From the NCBI RefSeq assembly GCF_002245625.1, contig NZ_NOIG01000011.1, positions 434,001 to 498,000 of the forward strand: a stretch of 64,000 nt of DNA. The letters run 5' to 3'. Position 1 is the stretch's first letter. Every line of letters starts with the position of its first letter. Below the pieces are notes generated by a model that saw nothing but the letters and a program-made list of their open reading frames with translations, was not told the origin of the DNA and ran no database searches. Shown one piece after another: positions 20,059 through 28,906 of the stretch. Source of the stretch: Acidovorax kalamii. Its GTDB lineage: Bacteria > Pseudomonadota > Gammaproteobacteria > Burkholderiales > Burkholderiaceae_C. A program made the position numbers and the translations under genes.

Positions 20059-21018
20059 ATGCAAGTGAGCGGGCAAAAAATTGTGGTTTTGGGCACTGGG
20101 GGCACCATCGCGGGCACCTCGGCACAGGCGGGGGACAACATCGGCTACACCGCAGCCCAGGTGGGGGTAGAGCAATTGCTGGCTGCCGTGCCGGGCCTGC
20201 AGGCGCTGGCGGGCTGCATGCTGGTGGCCGAGCAGGTGGCCCAGGTGGACAGCAAAGACATGGACGATGACGTTTGGCGGGCGCTGGCCCTGCGCTGCGC
20301 GCACCACCTGGCGGACCCTGACGTGCGGGGCCTGGTCATTACCCATGGCACCGACACGCTGGAAGAAACCGCCTGGTTTTTGCACGAGGTGCTGAACACC
20401 ACCAAGCCTGTGGTGCTGACCTGCGCCATGCGCCCCGCGACGGCGCTGACGCCCGATGGCCCGCAGAACCTGCTGGACGCCGTGGCTGTGGTGCTGGCCC
20501 CCGGCGCCACCGGGGTGGTGGCCGTGGCGGCCGGAGAACTGCATGCCGCCCGGAACGTGCAGAAGGTCCACCCGTACCGGGTGCATGCCTTCAATTCGAG
20601 CGATGCCGGCCCCTTGGGATGGGTGGAGGAGGGGCGGGTGCGCCTTGTGCAAAATTGGCCTCTTCCGCCCGTTAGGCGTGCCTTTTATGCTATCAAAACA
20701 GGAAGCGAATCCACTGAATGGCCTTGGGTGGAGGTGGTGCTGAGCCACGCAGGGGCACGGGCCCAGACCGTGGATGCGCTGGTGCATGCCGGTGTGCGGG
20801 GGCTGGTGGTGGCCTGCACCGGCAACGGGACCATTCACCATGCGCTGGAGGCCGCCTTGCTGCGGGCGCAGCAGGCTGGTGTGCGCGTGGTGCGGGCCAC
20901 CCGGTGCCCCGAAGGGCAGGTGCTGCCCAAGCCCGGCGATGTGTTGCCGGATTCTGAGGGGTTGTCCCCGGTGAAGGCACGGGTGGCCTTGCTGCTCGAC
21001 CTGCTGCAGGCGCACTGA
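20059..21018 (+). CDS. L-asparaginase, type I/II family
   Basis: Asparaginase hydrolyses L-asparagine to aspartate and ammonia. The two catalytic threonine regions are visible: VLGTGGTIAGT at residues 10-20 and ITHGTDTLEETAWFL near residue 93. Later, CTGNGTIHHAL matches the family's GxGNG loop. No signal peptide is seen, so the enzyme is probably cytoplasmic. Residues about 198-214 are encoded by an in-frame copy of the dispersed repeat, sitting in a loop between the N- and C-terminal domains. The start is only 9 bases from SOS box 2, so transcription may respond to LexA. Confidence 0.92.
   Translation: MQVSGQKIVVLGTGGTIAGTSAQAGDNIGYTAAQVGVEQLLAAVPGLQALAGCMLVAEQVAQVDSKDMDDDVWRALALRCAHHLADPDVRGLVITHGTDTLEETAWFLHEVLNTTKPVVLTCAMRPATALTPDGPQNLLDAVAVVLAPGATGVVAVAAGELHAARNVQKVHPYRVHAFNSSDAGPLGWVEEGRVRLVQNWPLPPVRRAFYAIKTGSESTEWPWVEVVLSHAGARAQTVDALVHAGVRGLVVACTGNGTIHHALEAALLRAQQAGVRVVRATRCPEGQVLPKPGDVLPDSEGLSPVKARVALLLDLLQAH
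20650..20700 (-). repeat. Dispersed repeat inside the asparaginase gene, copy 3
   Basis: Read on the minus strand, this stretch runs TGTTTTGATAGCATAAAAGG ... GGCGGAAGAGGCCAATTTT and fits the same framework as the intergenic copies. On the plus strand it stays in frame and encodes QNWPLPPVRRAFYAIKT, a segment unlike the rest of the protein. The insertion has neither stopped nor shifted the reading frame. Confidence 0.65.
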
Positions 21019-21032
21019 CGAGGCTGGCTGCT

Positions 21033-21458
21033 TTGTATATGTTCGCAGCGCTCAAGACGCATGCCTGGGCCTATCCGGCGCTGGAGGTGGTGCACATCGT
21101 AGGCATCGCGTTGCTGCTGGGCAACCTGGTGTTGTTGGAACTGCGGGTGTTTGGCCGGGGTGCGGCGCTGCCGGTGAAGGACCTGGCCCGGCTGAGCCTG
21201 TCACTGGCGCTGTGCGGATTTGCACTGGCCGCTGCCTCGGGCCTGCTGATGTTTGCCACGCAGCCCGCCGAGCTGCTCAGCAACCGGGCATTCACCTTGA
21301 AGATGCTGTTGTTAATGCTTGCCGGGTGCAATGCCGCATGGTTTCATGGGCGCGGTTCGCTCACGCGGCTTGATGCCCTGGCCCGCGCGCAGATGCTGGC
21401 TTCCACGGTGGTCTGGCTGGCCGTGGTGGCGTGTGGCCGCTGGATTGCCTATCTGTGA
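21033..21458 (+). CDS. Small integral membrane protein, DUF6644-like
   Basis: A 141-residue hydrophobic protein with about four membrane helices: WAYPALEVVHIVGIALLLGN, a second in the region LARLSLSLALCGFALAAASG, a third in TLKMLLLMLAGCNAAWF, and a last in VVWLAVVACGRWIAYL. The EVVHIVG histidine in helix 1 could be functional. I think it belongs to the DUF6644 group, without certainty. TTG 21033 has GAGG nine bases upstream, better placed than for ATG 21039, so the TTG start is plausible. A paired periplasmic protein follows 34 bases downstream. Confidence 0.75.
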   Translation: MYMFAALKTHAWAYPALEVVHIVGIALLLGNLVLLELRVFGRGAALPVKDLARLSLSLALCGFALAAASGLLMFATQPAELLSNRAFTLKMLLLMLAGCNAAWFHGRGSLTRLDALARAQMLASTVVWLAVVACGRWIAYL

Positions 21459-21492
21459 AGCCTGTCTGATTCTTCTTTTTCCAGGAGTCTCT

Positions 21493-21963
21493 ATGAACTT
21501 GCCGCGCCGCCACCTGTTGCTTGCCGCCACCATCTGGCCCCTCGGGGTACACGCACACCATGGCTGGAGCAGTTTTGATGCGGACCGCCCCATTTACCTG
21601 GAGGGCACCGTGCGCAAGGTACGCTGGCAGAACCCCCATGCAGAACTCTCGCTGGAACTTGCAGCTGGCCTGAAGCTGCCAGCCGACCTGGCCCAGCGCC
21701 CCGTGCCTACGCAGACGGCACCGGTGGACGGCCGGGCGCTGCTGGCCAAGGCCGTGCTGCCCACCCGCAAGGACCGGCTCTGGGAGGTCGAGCTGGCGCC
21801 CCTCACACGCATGCAGGCGTGGCAGGTGCAGGAGATCCGGCCGGGTGCCCAGGTGTCGGTGGTGGGGTTCACCTTGCGCGAAGAGAAGGGCGACCCGGTG
21901 CTGCGCGCCGAGTACCTGTATGTCGATGGCAAGGCCTACGGCCTGCGGTCCAGTCCGGCTTGA
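21493..21963 (+). CDS. DUF6152-like exported protein
   Basis: A 156-residue exported protein. ATG 21493 follows a good AGGAG site. The N-terminus MNLPRRHLLLAATIWPLG is a signal peptide with twin arginine, cleaved before or near HAHHGW. The mature start HHGWSSFDADRPIYLEGTV is the hallmark of DUF6152, and the rest is a small beta-rich domain (KVRWQNPHAELSLEL; VSVVGFTLREEKGDPVLRAE). The double histidine at the mature N-terminus hints at metal binding. It appears to form a unit with the membrane protein just upstream. Function is not known to me. Confidence 0.8.
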   Translation: MNLPRRHLLLAATIWPLGVHAHHGWSSFDADRPIYLEGTVRKVRWQNPHAELSLELAAGLKLPADLAQRPVPTQTAPVDGRALLAKAVLPTRKDRLWEVELAPLTRMQAWQVQEIRPGAQVSVVGFTLREEKGDPVLRAEYLYVDGKAYGLRSSPA

Positions 21964-21982
21964 TCGAGCCTTGATGCAAGGT

Positions 21983-21995
21983 GGGGGGGGGGGGG
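21983..21995 (+). repeat. 13-base G homopolymer tract
   Basis: An uninterrupted run of 13 guanines lies 20 bases after the stop codon of the DUF6152-like gene, between convergent genes. It is outside any coding frame and not in a promoter-like position, so it is not an obvious phase-variation switch. Homopolymers of this length are error-prone for sequencing. Confidence 0.9.
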
Positions 21996-22025
21996 CGCTG
22001 CGCGGTTGCGCACCTTGGCGCCATG

Positions 22026-22057
22026 AAAAAAGCGACGCCCTCGTGCGGGGCGTCGCT
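22026..22057 (-). terminator. Rho-independent terminator of adk
   Basis: On the minus strand the order is stem AGCGACGCCC, short loop, stem GGGCGTCGCT, then TTTTTT. The 10-bp stem (22031-22040 / 22048-22057) lies about 80 bases beyond the adk stop codon and closes the exbB-to-adk gene run. Confidence 0.88.
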
Positions 22058-22137
22058 CGGGCCGCTGGGTCAGCGCGGCGGGTCTGTGTGGTGATGGCAG
22101 CAGGCGTTTTGCGTCTGCCTTCCCCTGTCGGTGCGAC

Positions 22138-22809
<672 letters not shown>

Positions 22810-22993
22810 TTAGAAATCAGTTGGCGCCGCTGGCGGGGACGCGCGAAGGGCGCCTGTAGCCGTTCTGTGCGCCCGGGATGCGGTGCTCTCGTTGCGGTCG
22901 AGGATAGCATGTGACCACCTTGCGCTGACTTACATGCGCGACTGTTTCCCCAAGGCCGCACCACCACAGTGCAGCACAGGCTGGGCCGGGCCC

Positions 22994-23815
22994 TCAGCCA
23001 AGCAGCGCGCGCACCCGTTCCAGGTCTTCGGGCGTGTCCACGCCCGGGCCTGGGGCCTTGTCTGCGATGTGCACGGCAATGCGGTGGCCATGCCAGAGGG
23101 CGCGCAGTTGTTCCAGCGCCTCGACGGCCTCAGTCGGTGCCGGGGCCAGCTGCGGAAACTGCCGCAAGAAACCGGCGCGGTAGCTGTAGATGCCGATGTG
23201 CCGCAGCGGCGCAAAACCCGCCAGTGCCGCAACACCCGGGGCCGCAGCCTGCGCGGCGCCTTGCCACCACGCGGTGCCCACATGGTCACGCGCAAACGGA
23301 ATGGGCGCGCGGCTGAAGTAATGCGCCAGGCCGTGCGCGTCGAGCACCACCTTCACCACATTGGGGTTGGCGACGTCGGCCAGCGAGGCAATGGCATGGG
23401 CGGCCGTGCCCATGCTGGCTTCGGGCCTCGCAGGCAGCAGGCTCGCCACGGCGTTGATGAGCGCCGGGTCCATCAAAGGTTCGTCGCCCTGCACATTGAC
23501 CACAATGTCGTCGCCCACCAGGCCCAGTTGGGCGCAGGCTTCAGCCAGCCGGTCGCTGCCGCTGGCGTGGTCGGGCCGGGTCATGATGGCCTGCACCCCA
23601 TGGGCTGCGCAGGCCTGCAGGATGCGGGCATCGTCGGCAGCCACCACCACGCGGGTGGCAGTGCTTTGCGCGGCGCGCTGGGCTACGCGCACCACCATGG
23701 GCAAGCCAGCGATGTCGGCCAGCGGCTTGTCCGGCAGGCGGCTTGACGCCATGCGCGCCGGGATCAGCACCGTGAAGGGGCTTGTTGCTGCCGGTGCTGC
23801 GGTGGCGGCGCTCAC
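22994..23815 (-). CDS. kdsB: 3-deoxy-manno-octulosonate cytidylyltransferase
   Basis: KdsB activates Kdo with CTP to give CMP-Kdo for LPS inner core synthesis. The nucleotide-binding N-terminus is [18 protein letters not shown], followed by the central [12 protein letters not shown] motif and the ending [16 protein letters not shown]. Length of 273 is slightly over the typical 250 because of a loop rich in Ala and Gly near residue 185. Its ATG overlaps the stop of the upstream YcaR-like gene by four bases, indicating coupling. The product acts in the cytoplasm. Confidence 0.95.
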   Translation of the reverse strand: MSAATAAPAATSPFTVLIPARMASSRLPDKPLADIAGLPMVVRVAQRAAQSTATRVVVAADDARILQACAAHGVQAIMTRPDHASGSDRLAEACAQLGLVGDDIVVNVQGDEPLMDPALINAVASLLPARPEASMGTAAHAIASLADVANPNVVKVVLDAHGLAHYFSRAPIPFARDHVGTAWWQGAAQAAAPGVAALAGFAPLRHIGIYSYRAGFLRQFPQLAPAPTEAVEALEQLRALWHGHRIAVHIADKAPGPGVDTPEDLERVRALLG

Positions 23816-23994
23816 CGCTCCAGTTCCTCGTCGGTCAGCGTGCGGGCTTCGTTTTCCAGCAGCACCGGAATGCCGTCACGCACCGGGTAGGCCAGCCGCG
23901 CGCTGCGCGAGACGAGTTCCTGCGCCTCGCGGTCGTAGGTCAGGGGGCCTTTAGTGACGGGGCAGACCAGCAGTTCAAGCAGTTTGGGGTCCAT
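23812..23994 (-). CDS. YcaR/Trm112-like small protein
   Basis: A 60-residue protein of the Trm112/YcaR family, with characteristic [28 protein letters not shown] and a short acidic tail. Bacterial members lack the full zinc site; only one cysteine is present here. The gene is regularly found between lpxK and kdsB, as here: 48 bases after lpxK and overlapping kdsB by four bases. Its biochemical role is not well established; it may act as a small partner of a methyltransferase. Confidence 0.9.
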   Translation of the reverse strand: MDPKLLELLVCPVTKGPLTYDREAQELVSRSARLAYPVRDGIPVLLENEARTLTDEELER

Positions 23995-24042
23995 GGGGGC
24001 GGGGCTTTCCTGGGAGATTCAGCGGGGTGGGGCAGGGCCCAC

Positions 24043-25158
24043 TCAGGCAAGGGGGGATGATAGCGGCGGCCTGTGTGCTGCGGCCTTGGTCAGCAGTGCG
24101 GACAGCTTGGTATCCAGCGCAGCAAAAAAGCGGGGGTCGATCTGCACGGCCAGGGGCACGGCCAGCGCCTCGGGGTGCAAAGCCCACAGCTTGACGGCGT
24201 CTTTTTCGGTACAAATCACGGTCTGCCGCGCATCTGGTGGGTGCTTCCAGCTATTGAAATCATAGTGATCCGACAGGGCTTCGGTGTGCGCCAAGGTCAG
24301 GCCTTCAGACCGCAGCATGGCAAAGAAGTCGTCGGGCCGTGCCACGGCGGCCAGGGCATGCAGGGGCTGGCCGCGCAGTTGCGCCAGCGGCACCTGGCTG
24401 CCGTCGGACCGCACGGCCCAGGGCGCCAGGCGGCGTTGCAGGCCAAACGCCGGGGCCGTGGTTCCAACGGGCGGTGTGGTGCCCGCATGCAGCACAAAGT
24501 CCACCCGGCGCGGCCAGGGTTCGCGCAGGGGCCCGGCAGGCAGCAGCCAGCCATTGCCCACGCCCTGGTCGTTGAAGATGCAGATCTCCAGATCGCGCTT
24601 CAGCGCCAGGTGCTGCAGGCCGTCGTCGCAGACGATCACATCGGTGCCGGGGTGGGCCGCCAGCAGTGCGCGTGCGGCGGTGATACGGCGCGGCGCCACA
24701 AACACCGGCACGGCGGCATCGCCCGCAAAACTGCGTGCGATCAGCGCGGGTTCGTCGCCTACCTCGCTGGCCGGGCTGCCGGGCAGCACCGCGCGGCAAT
24801 CCTGGGTGCTGCGGCCATAGCCACGAGAAATCACGCCAACCTGCAGGCCTTGTGCCTGCAGATGTTTCACCAGCGCAATGACCACCGGCGTCTTGCCCGC
24901 ACCCCCGGCAATCACATTGCCGACCACGATCACGGGGCGGCCGGGGTGTTCAGAGCGCAGCAGGCCGGCGCGGTAAAGCAGGCGGCGCACTGCCACCAGC
25001 GCGCCATACAGCAGCGCAAAGGGCGACAGGGCCCAAGCGGCCAGGCTCCGTGTTTGCCAGATTTTTTGCAGGCCTTGTTCGGCGGTGGCGCGCCCGGTGG
25101 GCGGCCGGGCGGGGTGGGGCGTTGCCGGGGGCGGCTGTGGCCCAGGGGCGGCGCCCAT
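24043..25158 (-). CDS. lpxK: Tetraacyldisaccharide 4'-kinase
   Basis: LpxK phosphorylates the lipid A disaccharide at the inner membrane, giving lipid IVA. The P-loop is [12 protein letters not shown] (residues 80-91), with an upstream hydrophobic anchor ([17 protein letters not shown]) and downstream motifs [23 protein letters not shown] and TEKDAVKL. The protein is 371 residues, a little longer than E. coli LpxK (328) because of a Pro-rich N-terminal extension of about 25 residues, so a later start is possible although none has a better ribosome site. It starts 5 bases after exbD. Confidence 0.94.
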   Translation of the reverse strand: MGAAPGPQPPPATPHPARPPTGRATAEQGLQKIWQTRSLAAWALSPFALLYGALVAVRRLLYRAGLLRSEHPGRPVIVVGNVIAGGAGKTPVVIALVKHLQAQGLQVGVISRGYGRSTQDCRAVLPGSPASEVGDEPALIARSFAGDAAVPVFVAPRRITAARALLAAHPGTDVIVCDDGLQHLALKRDLEICIFNDQGVGNGWLLPAGPLREPWPRRVDFVLHAGTTPPVGTTAPAFGLQRRLAPWAVRSDGSQVPLAQLRGQPLHALAAVARPDDFFAMLRSEGLTLAHTEALSDHYDFNSWKHPPDARQTVICTEKDAVKLWALHPEALAVPLAVQIDPRFFAALDTKLSALLTKAAAHRPPLSSPLA

Positions 25159-25163
25159 GCCCG

Positions 25164-25610
25164 TCAGCGGCTGGCCGCGTTGGTCGCGCGTGCGGACGCG
25201 GACGACGACTGCGTGGCGAAGGTGATCTGCGTGAGGCCCACGCGGCGCGCAGCCTCCATCACCGTGACCACAGACTGGTGCGGCGCCATGGCGTCAGCGC
25301 TGATGATGACCACGCTGCCAGGGCCCGCCGTGGCCGCAGCGCGCAGGGCCTGGGCAATGGAGTCCACGCCCTTGCCATCCACGCCGGTCTTGTTGACCGC
25401 ATAGCGGCCATCGGCCGCCACGGCCACAATGATTTCCTTGGGATGGTCGCGCTGCTGCTCGGCGTCGGCCACGGGCAGGGTGAGTTGCAGCTCGGTGAAC
25501 TTGCTGTAGGTGGTGGTCAGCATCAGAAAGATGAGGATCACCAGCAGCACGTCGATGAACGGGATCAGGTTGATCTCCGGCTCTTCCTTGGCGCGGGGGC
25601 GGAAGTTCAT
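25164..25610 (-). CDS. exbD: ExbD/TolR-family energy-transducing protein
   Basis: Part of the proton-driven motor that powers TonB- or Tol-type envelope processes. The single N-terminal helix carries the essential aspartate D20 in [18 protein letters not shown], after a short cytoplasmic tail. The periplasmic domain (about 45-140) shows the family fold with [15 protein letters not shown]. It has 148 residues, normal for the group. It follows the ExbB homologue by 17 bases and precedes lpxK by 5. Placement in a lipid A gene run is common in this bacterial family, so the partner could be TonB or Tol; that is not decidable here. Confidence 0.93.
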   Translation of the reverse strand: MNFRPRAKEEPEINLIPFIDVLLVILIFLMLTTTYSKFTELQLTLPVADAEQQRDHPKEIIVAVAADGRYAVNKTGVDGKGVDSIAQALRAAATAGPGSVVIISADAMAPHQSVVTVMEAARRVGLTQITFATQSSSASARATNAASR

Positions 25611-25627
25611 GGGGCTTGAGGTCGGCT

Positions 25628-26275
25628 TTACTTGGCTTTGCGCAAACGCAAGATGTGGCGCACGAATTGTTCCGAAGCCAGCTCCAGGGTGAGCAGGTAC
25701 GCATCCACGCGGGCGCGGAAGTAGCGCCAGAAGATCAGCGCCGGGATGGCCACGATCAGGCCAAAGGCGGTGTTGTAGAGCGCGATCGAGATGCCATGCG
25801 CCAACTGGGCGGGGTTGCCGCCGCCCATGGCCTGGCCTACACCGCCGCCGCCTGCTTGCGAGCCAAAGATCTCAATCATGCCGATGACGGTGCCCAGCAG
25901 GCCCAGCAGGGGCGCTGCCGAGGCGATGGTGGCCAGGGCCGAGAGGTACTTTTCCAGCCGGTGCGCCACGGCACGGCCGGTGCCTTCCATGGCGGCGCGC
26001 AGGTCGGTTTCACTGCACTGAGGGTTGCTGTTGAGGGTGCGCAGGCCGCTGGCCAGCACCTCACCCAGGGCCGAGTTCTGTGCCAGCTGGTTCACCACAT
26101 CGGGGGTGGGCAAGGCCTTGGACGACACGGTGATCGCTTCATCCAGCAATTTCGGGGGGGCGACGCGGGCCGTCTTGAGGGCCACAAAACGTTCGAAAAT
26201 CAGCGCCATTCCCAGGACGGAACACGCAATCAGGGGCCAGATCGGCCAACCTGCGGCTTGTATGATGGACAGCAA
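25628..26275 (-). CDS. exbB: ExbB/TolQ/MotA-family proton channel protein
   Basis: A 215-residue inner membrane protein with three helices: the first near residues 10-30 (WPIWPLIACSVLGMALIFER), and two in the C-terminal half (SAAPLLGLLGTVIGMIEIF and ISIALYNTAFGLIVAIPALI), separated by a long cytoplasmic loop. These are the MotA_ExbB domain signatures. Together with the next gene it forms a proton-conducting stator. It is the first gene of the leftward run exbB-exbD-lpxK-ycaR-kdsB, so the promoter should lie in 26276-26400. Confidence 0.94.
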   Translation of the reverse strand: MLSIIQAAGWPIWPLIACSVLGMALIFERFVALKTARVAPPKLLDEAITVSSKALPTPDVVNQLAQNSALGEVLASGLRTLNSNPQCSETDLRAAMEGTGRAVAHRLEKYLSALATIASAAPLLGLLGTVIGMIEIFGSQAGGGGVGQAMGGGNPAQLAHGISIALYNTAFGLIVAIPALIFWRYFRARVDAYLLTLELASEQFVRHILRLRKAK

Positions 26276-26638
26276 ATCTCTCTCCGCGCAGATGAAAGCA
26301 ATCGGCGATTATGGCCCAGCTTGCGGGTGCATCCTGTGGGCTTGAGCGTCACAAACAGTTACCTTGCCGCCCAACCGCCAGCGCCCCTCGCTCACCCACA
26401 AAATCTGTGGATAACTTTGTGGGCAACCCCTGTTTCAGGCCCCCCAAAGTGGCTCCACGCCGTGATTGCAACAGATTGATGAAAAATTGCGCAATGAAAA
26501 ATCCTTATAAATCAATGACTTGTACGTGCGCTGGTGTTTTGCGGGTGGTTTTTAGTTATGACTCCATGTGCTCTGGTGCGGGCGGGTTTCTGTGGAGTAC
26601 TTGCGCGGTAAGCCCTGCGCAAACGCCCGCCGTTTCTC
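26276..26638. other. Intergenic region with hairpin-embedded DnaA box
   Basis: This 363-base gap between divergent exbB and xseA has no convincing gene. It includes an exact DnaA-box sequence TGTGGATAA (26406-26414; complement TTATCCACA), held inside an inverted repeat whose arms are CCCACAAA (26395-26402) and TTTGTGGG (26416-26423). A lower-G+C stretch with TTGATGAAAAATTGCGCAAT follows at about 26477-26515 and may include the xseA promoter. A single DnaA box is far too little for an origin. Confidence 0.55.
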
Positions 26639-27967
26639 ATGTTTGAGCGCACAAACCCAGGCGTGGCGCCGCGTGTGTGGGAAGTTGGCGCGCTGTGCCG
26701 CGCCATTGCTGATGCGCTGGAGGCGCGCTTCAATCCTGTGGCCGTGCGCGGCGAGATAACGGGCTTCTCGCGCGCATCCAGCGGGCATTGCTACTTTTCG
26801 ATCAAGGACGCCAACGGTCAGCTGCGCTGCGCCATGTTCCGCCGCGCTGCCAGCCTGCTTGACTTTTCGCCGCGCGATGGCGAATTGGTGGAAGTGCGCG
26901 GGCGCCTGGGGGTGTACGAGGCGCGGGGCGACCTGCAGTTCATTGTCGAAAGCATGCAGCGGGCCGGACAGGGCGCACTGTTTGAGCAGTTCCTGCGCCT
27001 GAAGGCCCAGCTCGATGCCGAAGGGTTGTTCGACACCGCCCGCAAGCGCCCGCTGCCACTGCTGCCGCGCGCCATTGGGCTGGTCACGTCACCTGGTGCG
27101 GCGGCACTGCACGACGTGGTCACGGCGCTGCGCCGCCGCGTGCCGCACATCCCCGTGGTGCTGGTGCCCGCGCTGGTGCAGGGGGCGGCCGCCCCGGCGT
27201 CGCTGGTAGCGGCGCTATCAAAAATGTATCTGCTTACACAAGCGGGGCAAGCCCAAGGGGCCGATTTAGCCCAAAGCCCGCCGGTGGATGTGATCCTGCT
27301 CGTGCGCGGTGGTGGCTCCATCGAAGACCTGTGGGCCTTCAACGACGAGCAACTGGCCCGCACCATTGTGCAAAGCCCAGTGCCGCTCATCAGCGGGGTG
27401 GGGCACGAGACCGACTTCACCATTGCCGACTTCTGCGCCGATCTGCGCGCGCCCACGCCCACGGCGGCGGCCGAGCTGGTGGCCCAGGCGCGCGAGGTGT
27501 GGCTGGGCGCTCTGGGCCTGCTGACCGGGCGCCTGGCCGATGGCGTGGAGCGCCAGCTCGACGCACGCCACCAGCGGCTGGACCAGGCCGCCGCGCGCCT
27601 GGGCCGCCCCTCGGGCCTGGTGGCGCGCGAGCAGCTGCAGCTGGCCCGCCTGGCACAACGCATGCGCCACGGCGCGCTACTGAAACTGCAGCGGCTAAGC
27701 CAGTCCCAGCAGGCCATGGAGGCTAATTTTCCTCAAAAAATGCAGCGCTGCGTGGCACAACACACCGAGCGGCTGGATCGCGCCGCCCTGCGCCTGGATC
27801 TGCTCGACCCGCGCCTGGTGCTGCAGCGCGGCTATGCGCTGCTGACCGACACCGGGGGGCGGGCCGTGACCAGCATTCAGCAGGCCCACCCGGGCGATGC
27901 CCTGCGCGCCACGCTGGCTGACGGCGTGGTGGATGTGACGGTGGCCGCGCAACCACGCCTGTTGTGA
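26639..27967 (+). CDS. xseA: Exodeoxyribonuclease VII large subunit
   Basis: XseA with XseB forms the exonuclease VII complex that degrades single-stranded DNA. The N-terminal OB fold (about 10-110) includes AVRGEITGFSRASSGHCYFSIKD-like sequence, and the catalytic core carries AIGLVTSPGAAALHDV, VRGGGSIEDLWAFN and SGVGHETDFTIADFCADLRAPTP-type motifs. The last third is coiled-coil. Length is 442 residues. Residues about 192-212 come from an in-frame dispersed repeat, inserted just before the VRGGG motif. Start ATG 26639 matches the family's N-terminus. Confidence 0.94.
   Translation: MFERTNPGVAPRVWEVGALCRAIADALEARFNPVAVRGEITGFSRASSGHCYFSIKDANGQLRCAMFRRAASLLDFSPRDGELVEVRGRLGVYEARGDLQFIVESMQRAGQGALFEQFLRLKAQLDAEGLFDTARKRPLPLLPRAIGLVTSPGAAALHDVVTALRRRVPHIPVVLVPALVQGAAAPASLVAALSKMYLLTQAGQAQGADLAQSPPVDVILLVRGGGSIEDLWAFNDEQLARTIVQSPVPLISGVGHETDFTIADFCADLRAPTPTAAAELVAQAREVWLGALGLLTGRLADGVERQLDARHQRLDQAAARLGRPSGLVAREQLQLARLAQRMRHGALLKLQRLSQSQQAMEANFPQKMQRCVAQHTERLDRAALRLDLLDPRLVLQRGYALLTDTGGRAVTSIQQAHPGDALRATLADGVVDVTVAAQPRLL
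27211..27270 (+). repeat. Dispersed repeat inside xseA, copy 4
   Basis: The sequence GCGCTATCAAAAATGTATCT, then GCTTACACAAGCGGGGCAAG and GGGGCCGATTTAGCCC fits the same framework as the intergenic copies. It remains in frame within xseA and encodes a segment beginning LSKMYLLTQAGQAQGADLAQ, where other XseA proteins have a short loop. Confidence 0.7.
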
Positions 27968-28148
27968 ACAGGTTCTGAGGGGCTATCGGTTTTTTCAGGC
28001 CCCTTGTGTGCGATGAGGTCTCCCTGAGCCTGCACAGGTCACCTGATGTTCCTACAATGCCCCCTCGCGCTGTGTCCGACTGCATTGCTCAGGAAAGATC
28101 GCGTTGCAGGCGGCATCCCAGAATTTCAAACCACGAGGAAATACCACC

Positions 28149-28730
28149 ATGGAACACACCCTTCCCCCGCTGCCCTACGCCATCGACGCCCTGGCCCCGC
28201 ACTACAGCCAGGAAACGCTGGAATTCCACCACGGCAAGCACCACAACGCCTACGTGGTGAACCTCAACAACCTGCAAAAGGGTACCGAGTTCGAAGCGAT
28301 GACGCTCGAAGAGATCGTCAAGAAGTCGAGCGGCGGCATCTACAACAACGCCGCGCAAATCTGGAACCACACCTTCTTCTGGAGCTGCATGGCTCCCCAG
28401 GGTGGCGGTGAGCCTTCGGGCGCACTGGCTGCAGCCATCAACGCCAAGTGGGGCAGCTACGCCGCGTTCAAGGAAGCCTTTGTGAAGTCTGCCGTGGGCA
28501 ACTTTGGCTCGGGCTGGACCTGGCTGGTGAAGAAGGCCGACGGCAGCGTGGACATCGTGAACACCGGTGCCGCCGGCACCCCCCTGACCACCGCCGACAA
28601 GGCGCTGCTGACGGTGGACGTGTGGGAGCACGCCTACTACATCGACTACCGCAACATGCGCCCCAAGTTTGTCGAGACCTTCCTCGACAAGCTGGTGAAC
28701 TGGAAGTTTGCTGAAGCCAACTTCGCCTGA
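28149..28730 (+). CDS. sodB: Superoxide dismutase, iron type
   Basis: SodB converts superoxide to hydrogen peroxide and oxygen in the cytoplasm. The four metal ligands are present: H27 (LEFHHGKHH), H74 (IWNHTFFW), D157 and H161 ([11 protein letters not shown]). Q70 in the NNAAQ segment is the iron-type signature position. The protein has 193 residues, as expected. The start ATG 28149 follows GAGGAAATACCACC. Codon choice is strongly biased, suggesting high expression. A strong terminator follows. Confidence 0.95.
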   Translation: MEHTLPPLPYAIDALAPHYSQETLEFHHGKHHNAYVVNLNNLQKGTEFEAMTLEEIVKKSSGGIYNNAAQIWNHTFFWSCMAPQGGGEPSGALAAAINAKWGSYAAFKEAFVKSAVGNFGSGWTWLVKKADGSVDIVNTGAAGTPLTTADKALLTVDVWEHAYYIDYRNMRPKFVETFLDKLVNWKFAEANFA

Positions 28731-28781
28731 GGCCCAGCGCATGGCCGCCGGGGTTCACCCTGGTGGCTGTCGTCAAAAAAG

Positions 28782-28807
28782 AAAACGGCCCGAGGGCCGT
28801 TTTTTTA
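28782..28807 (+). terminator. Rho-independent terminator of sodB
   Basis: An AAAACGGCCC / GGGCCGTTTT stem with a GA loop, followed by TTT, lies about 50 bases after the sodB stop. The leading A-run also gives some symmetry for the opposite strand. Confidence 0.9.
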
Positions 28808-28824
28808 TGGAGTTTTCAAAGCTT

Positions 28825-28902
28825 TTTAGGCTGCTTGCGCTCGTCCATCAGGCGATATTTGCTATAAAAATAATAGTTAACGTGGGCGGTGGACGCAGTC
28901 CC
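28825..28902 (+). repeat. Dispersed TGCTAT...ATAGC repeat, copy 5 (diverged)
   Basis: The segment includes TTTGCTATAAAAATAATAG, then TTAACGTGGGCGGTGGACGC, and on its left GGCTGCTTGCGCTCGTCCAT, which resembles the right half of the family in the other orientation. It may be two overlapping or rearranged copies. It lies between the sodB terminator and the end of the DUF192 gene. Confidence 0.55.
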
Positions 28903-28906
28903 CGCA

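Noticed and set aside
24236-24275. Possible dispersed-repeat copy inside lpxK (GCTATTGAAATCATAG)
   Set aside because: Only the short core matches; the GCGC...GGCC end is missing, and the residues encoded (DHYDFNSW) are an expected lpxK segment.
26395-26423. Chromosomal origin at the DnaA box
   Set aside because: Only one exact box is visible, with no cluster, no AT-rich unwinding region of normal size and no dnaA or dnaN nearby.
27968-28010. Terminator after xseA (AGGGGC ... GCCCCT)
   Set aside because: The T-run lies in the loop and not after the stem, so it does not fit a Rho-independent terminator.
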